Both the position numbers and the translations under genes were made by a program. From assembly GCF_965118125.1 (NCBI RefSeq), contig NZ_OZ221287.1, forward strand, positions 1,178,001-1,242,000: a stretch of 64,000 nucleotides of DNA, in the 5' to 3' direction. This stretch comes from Pararobbsia alpina_A. GTDB taxonomy: Bacteria; Pseudomonadota; Gammaproteobacteria; Burkholderiales; Burkholderiaceae. This document shows positions 60,763-64,000 of the stretch, piece by piece (position 1 is the first letter of the stretch; each line of letters starts with the position of its first letter). The notes below the pieces were generated by a model. It saw only the letters and a list, made by a program, of their open reading frames with translations. It was not told where the DNA came from and searched no databases.

Positions 60763-61647
60763 ATGAGCGATTCACAGATTATTGAAGTGCGCGGCAACGA
60801 CTGGCTCGCCCGGGACCTCGAAGTGCCGCGCGAGACGCTGCGTGCCGACCTCGAGCGCGGCAAAGTGCTGTTTTTCCCGTCGCTCGCGTTCGAGGTGTCG
60901 CCGGCCGAGCGCCGTCTGTTCGATCCGGCCATTGCCGATCCGAAACGCAAGAACATCAGTCTCGCGCCGGGCGGCGGGGCGATCGTCGGCGTGCAGGGCG
61001 ACGATGCGACCCAGGCGGCCGTGCACGCGATGGTCAGCCGATTTCAGCGCAAGGCGCATGAACTCATCGACGCCTTGCTGCCCGAGTACAAAGGCAAGCT
61101 GCGCAGCGCGCCGACGAGCCTGCGTCTGCATCAGGTCGAAACCCGCGCGACGTCGTGGCGCAAGGACGATAGCCGGCTGCATGTCGATGCGTTCCCGTCG
61201 CGCCCGAATCGGGGCGAGCGGATTCTGCGCGTGTTTATCAACGTGAACCCGGCCGGTACGCCGCGCGTCTGGCGCGTCGGCGAGCCCTTCGAGGCGGTTG
61301 CGCGCCGCTTTGTGCCGCAGATCAAGCCTGCGTTGCCGGGCTCGGCCTGGCTGCTCGACACGCTCGGCATCACGAAGTCGCGCCGCACCGAATACGATCA
61401 CCTGATGCTGAACCTGCACGATGCGATGAAGGCCGACCTTGCCTACCAGCGCGAAGCGTTCCAGCAGACCATCCCGTTTCCGTCGGGCAGCACGTGGATC
61501 TGCTTCTCGGACCAGACCTCGCATGCCGTGATGGCAGGCCAGTTCATGATGGAACAGACGTTTTTCCTCGCCGCGGCCGATATGGTCGAGCCCGACTGCG
61601 CGCCGCTGGCCGTGCTCGAACGGGTCATGGGGCACGCACTCGTCTGA
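60763..61647 (+). CDS. kdoO: Kdo 3-hydroxylase (Fe(II)/2-oxoglutarate dioxygenase)
   Basis: Dioxygenase of 294 residues that hydroxylates Kdo of the inner core to D-glycero-D-talo-oct-2-ulosonic acid (Ko), a hallmark of Burkholderia LPS. The iron facial triad is probably His140 and Asp142 (RLHVDAFPSRP) with distal His254 (DQTSHAVMAGQFMMEQTF). The N-terminal DLEVPRETLRADLERGKVLFFPSLAF is family-typical. It lies between waaC and waaA, so core assembly and modification are encoded together, and both flanking spacers are 11-bp repeat DNA. Confidence 0.92.
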   Translation: MSDSQIIEVRGNDWLARDLEVPRETLRADLERGKVLFFPSLAFEVSPAERRLFDPAIADPKRKNISLAPGGGAIVGVQGDDATQAAVHAMVSRFQRKAHELIDALLPEYKGKLRSAPTSLRLHQVETRATSWRKDDSRLHVDAFPSRPNRGERILRVFINVNPAGTPRVWRVGEPFEAVARRFVPQIKPALPGSAWLLDTLGITKSRRTEYDHLMLNLHDAMKADLAYQREAFQQTIPFPSGSTWICFSDQTSHAVMAGQFMMEQTFFLAAADMVEPDCAPLAVLERVMGHALV

Positions 61648-61668
61648 GCGATGGGGCCGCCCGTCGAG

Positions 61669-61768
61669 CGGCCATTGAGACGGCTCTTAAACCGCTCTCG
61701 GACGGACTCTGGGGCGGCTCTTCGGTGATTTCTCACGATGCCCGAGCGGCTCTCAGGCGGTTATTGCA
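61669..61768. repeat. Degenerate 11-bp-period repeat between kdoO and waaA
   Basis: A CGGCTCT-like word recurs at 61681, 61692 (CCGCTCT), 61703 (CGGACTCT), 61715 and 61747, that is, with steps of 11, 11, 12 and 32 bp. Intervening units are diverged. The period matches the array on the other side of kdoO, but this one is weaker. The rest of the gap to waaA (to 61901) has no gene. Confidence 0.5.
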
Positions 61769-61901
61769 GCAGATCGCGCTCCGCAAAGACCAGTCTTTCC
61801 CCTGTGCCTCCTGCCGTGAGATGATCCGGGCTTCGTGCGCTTTGGCCGGCAGGCCGGGCGCGGCCGCTTGCCGAACCTAACCCGACCTCACGCCTGCCCG
61901 G

Positions 61902-63227
61902 ATGCTCAGACTGATCTATCGCGCGCTATGGCTACTGATCGCGCCCGTTGCGGTGATTCGCTTGTATGTGCGCTCGCGCAAGGAGCGCGGTTATCGCGAG
62001 CATATCGGCGAGCGCTTTGGCGCGGTCGAAGGCCGTCCCGCTGACGATCGCAAACGCCTGATCTGGCTGCACGCTGTTTCGGTCGGCGAGACGCGTGCGG
62101 CACAGCCTTTGGTCGAGGCCTTGCTCGCGGCCCATCCCGAAGTGCGTTTTCTCATCACGCATATGACACCCGGCGGCCGGGCGACCAGCGAAGCGCTGTT
62201 CGGCAACCGCGTGATGCGATGCTATTTGCCGTACGACTTCCCGTGGTTCGTGCGTCGCTTCCTGCGCGCGTGGCGGCCCGCGCTTGGCATTGTGATGGAA
62301 ACCGAGGTCTGGCCGACGCTGATCGATGAGTGCCGTCGCCATACGATTCCGCTGGTGCTCGCCAATGCGCGGATGTCGCAGCGCTCCTATAAGCGCGCGG
62401 ATCGCTTTGGAAGGGCGACGCGCGAAGTGTTCGGCGGCTTTACCCGCGTGCTTGCGCAAAGTCCGTCCGACGCCGAGCGGCTTCATGCGCTTGGCGCACG
62501 AGAGGTCGCCGTGCTCGGCAATCTCAAGTTCGACATGACGGCGCCCGATGCGCTGATCGAGCGCGGGCATTTCTGGCGCAAGGCATTTGGGCGAACCCAC
62601 GTGTGGGTGGCCGCGAGCACGCGCGACGGCGAAGAGGCATTGCTGATCGAGGCTGCGAAGCGGATTGCGAGCGGCGTTCCAGGCGGAAACGCCAGCGGGA
62701 ACGCGATCGACGACGCTTTGCTCGTACTCGTGCCACGGCATCCGCAGCGTTTTGACGAGGTGGCCAATCTGCTTGAGCGCGAAGGCTTGAGTTACGTGCG
62801 CCGCTCGCAGTGGACAGCGGGCGCCGACTCGCTCGACGCGGCCTCGCGAGATGGCCGTCGCGTGCAAGTCCTGCTCGGCGATTCGATGGGCGAATTGCCC
62901 GCGTACTATGCGGCCGCCGATGCGGCCTTTATCGGTGGCAGTCTGCTGCCGCTCGGCGGGCAGAATCTGATCGAGGCGTGTGCCGTGGGGACACCGGTGC
63001 TGTTTGGCCCGCACATGTTCAATTTCACGCAGGCGAGCGCCGATGCGCTCGCGGCCGGCGCGGCGATCCAGGTTCAGGATCAGGCGGCCCTTGCCGACGC
63101 GCTGCGTGGTCTGTTTTCGGACGAAGCGCGACAGGTGTCGATGAGCGGCGCCGCAAGCGCATTTGCCGCACGCCATCGTGGGGCGACGCAGCGAACCGTT
63201 GCCGTGCTGGATACGTTTCTGCGCTAG
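61902..63227 (+). CDS. waaA: Kdo transferase
   Basis: GT30 enzyme (441 residues) adding Kdo to lipid A precursor at the inner membrane. An N-terminal anchor helix (about 4-24) is followed by YREHIGERFG (about 32-41), WLHAVSVGETRAAQPLVEAL (with the family Glu in SVGET), LPYDFPWFVRRFLRAWRP, METEVWPTLIDECR and LANARMSQRSYKR. The C-terminal lobe contains the nucleotide-binding AFIGGSLLPLGGQNLIEACAVGTPVLFGPHMFNF. It follows kdoO in the same direction. Confidence 0.95.
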   Translation: MLRLIYRALWLLIAPVAVIRLYVRSRKERGYREHIGERFGAVEGRPADDRKRLIWLHAVSVGETRAAQPLVEALLAAHPEVRFLITHMTPGGRATSEALFGNRVMRCYLPYDFPWFVRRFLRAWRPALGIVMETEVWPTLIDECRRHTIPLVLANARMSQRSYKRADRFGRATREVFGGFTRVLAQSPSDAERLHALGAREVAVLGNLKFDMTAPDALIERGHFWRKAFGRTHVWVAASTRDGEEALLIEAAKRIASGVPGGNASGNAIDDALLVLVPRHPQRFDEVANLLEREGLSYVRRSQWTAGADSLDAASRDGRRVQVLLGDSMGELPAYYAAADAAFIGGSLLPLGGQNLIEACAVGTPVLFGPHMFNFTQASADALAAGAAIQVQDQAALADALRGLFSDEARQVSMSGAASAFAARHRGATQRTVAVLDTFLR

Positions 63228-63308
63228 ACGCTCGGCACGCTCAGCGTGCTCAACGTATCGTGACCTGGCGTATGGTCACCTAGCGGATCGTCACCTTTGG
63301 GGCGTCGT
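63228..63308. repeat. 9-bp (4 units) and 15-bp (3 units) tandem repeats after waaA
   Basis: Directly after the waaA stop come ACGCTCGGC, ACGCTCAGC, GTGCTCAAC and GTATCGTGA (63228-63263), and then three 15-bp units of the pattern CCTNGCGNATNGTCA (63264-63278, 63279-63293, 63294-63308). The second and third units cover the last codons of the convergent gene. The 9-bp part also forms a hairpin GCACGC-TCA-GCGTGC (63235-63249) that may end the waaA transcript. Confidence 0.6.
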
Positions 63309-64000
63309 GCGGAAACTCGTAGTGAATCCGCATGACGATGTCCTGCGGGTAGTTACCGAACTTGCGCCCGAACAGATTGAGCCCGCCGCGATGACGCGCA
63401 TCGGGCTTGATGCCGAGCTTCACCTTGACGTGATTGGCTGACGTCAGCGCGAGCGAATCGACGGTCGTATCCGACAGTTCGACACCGTCGATCATGGCGC
63501 CCTCGGTGGTGACGCGCCAGCGCTTGAGCATTCCATACGTCGTCTGATCCGTATGCCACCATGCCGGCGTGAGCAAGCCCGATGTGCCGCCGAGATCGCC
63601 CGGCGATGTCCACGTGCCGACTTCACGATCGTTGATCCATAGCGTGATGTCCGACGGCCAGTTCGGATCGTACTGAGGCGCTTCCGAGCAGATTTCCATC
63701 GACAGCTCGAGCGAACGCGCAATCGCGCCGTAGGGCAGGTTGTTCGGAAACGCATACTCGACATAGCCTTCGCGAAACCAGAGGATCTGCGCATAGACGT
63801 GCTCGGGCTCGAAGAACGAACGGGGGTCATCGAGCATGCCGATGATCTTCGTCTCCGAAGCGATGCCGCACGTCGGTGAGGCTTCGAGATAGCGATAGCT
63901 GCCGATCGGCATCGTTACCACGACGACCTGATCGGCCTCGGATTCCACCGCGGCGCCCGGCAGCCGGATATGGACTTCGTCATACGCCTTCGCGCAGAGC
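63280..64000 (-). CDS. C-terminal part of an ArsR-like transcriptional regulator, cut by the window edge
   Basis: The frame is open to base 64000, so only the last 239 codons or so are visible. The sequence matches the C-terminal domain of long ArsR-family regulators: FPNNLPYGAIARSLELSMEICSEAP, WPSDITLWINDREVGTWTSPGDLGG, TPAWWHTDQTTYGMLKRWRV and GGLNLFGRKFGNYPQDIVM. The N-terminal winged helix would lie beyond the window. Such regulators often control sugar or carbohydrate-uptake genes; the target here is unknown. Confidence 0.75.
   Translation of the reverse strand, partial: LCAKAYDEVHIRLPGAAVESEADQVVVVTMPIGSYRYLEASPTCGIASETKIIGMLDDPRSFFEPEHVYAQILWFREGYVEYAFPNNLPYGAIARSLELSMEICSEAPQYDPNWPSDITLWINDREVGTWTSPGDLGGTSGLLTPAWWHTDQTTYGMLKRWRVTTEGAMIDGVELSDTTVDSLALTSANHVKVKLGIKPDARHRGGLNLFGRKFGNYPQDIVMRIHYEFPHDAPKVTIR

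Overview
The window looks like a chromosomal segment of a Burkholderia sensu lato member (Burkholderiaceae; Paraburkholderia, Caballeronia or a close relative). Reasons: high GC with strong GC3 bias, a Kdo 3-hydroxylase beside waaC and waaA, a WbpV/WbpL/WbpM-type initiation set, a class II NrdJ, a Tad locus next to a sigma-54 activator, and GGAG-type ribosome binding sites. The genus call is inference. No rRNA, tRNA, CRISPR array or intact insertion sequence was seen.

Layout. (1) 1-14763, surface polysaccharide. A leftward operon manC-gmd-rmd-wbqC-(55-aa ORF)-acyltransferase-beta-propeller-wecE should supply GDP-6-deoxyhexose and an N-acylated 4-amino sugar. Rightward genes 8010-13150 (wbpV-, wbpL- and wbpM-like) make a UDP-6-deoxy-HexNAc and load it onto undecaprenyl phosphate. 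A lone APS kinase (cysC) and a lower-GC O-acyltransferase sit among them. (2) 14765-16948, a leftward bufA-bufB-bufC operon (DUF2282 precursor, DUF692 MNIO enzyme, DUF2063 partner) for a copper-binding modified peptide of the bufferin type. (3) 17252-33477, a VpsR/NtrC-like sigma-54 activator, then a 1.1-kb regulatory region with an excellent -24/-12 promoter, then a full Tad/Flp pilus operon (flp, tadV, rcpC, rcpA, lipoprotein, tadZ, tadA, tadB, tadC, tadE, tadF, tadG). A fatty-acid-hydroxylase-type membrane enzyme is embedded in it and an ICMT-type methyltransferase follows it. (4) 33540-38240, a PaoABC-type molybdenum aldehyde oxidoreductase operon plus a cupin. (5) 38652-43080, small hypothetical genes and nrdJ. 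(6) 43368-50321, an EmrA/EmrB/OprM-type tripartite efflux operon joined to a hybrid histidine kinase. (7) 50372-51974, small secreted proteins, a DUF3175 remnant and PagL. (8) 52273-63227, LPS genes: a second WecA-type transferase, galE, two glycosyltransferases, wzx, manB, waaC, kdoO and waaA. A partial ArsR-like regulator ends the window.

The most unusual structure is in the spacers. Many intergenic gaps consist of degenerate short-period tandem repeats, each with its own unit length: two 8-bp arrays of 14 and 12 units flanking tadC, 11-bp arrays on both sides of kdoO, and 9-, 12-, 14-, 15- and 18-bp arrays elsewhere. Similar in-frame duplications lie inside several genes (bufC, tadV, the GT2 gene). 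All repeats were found by eye and need computation to confirm.
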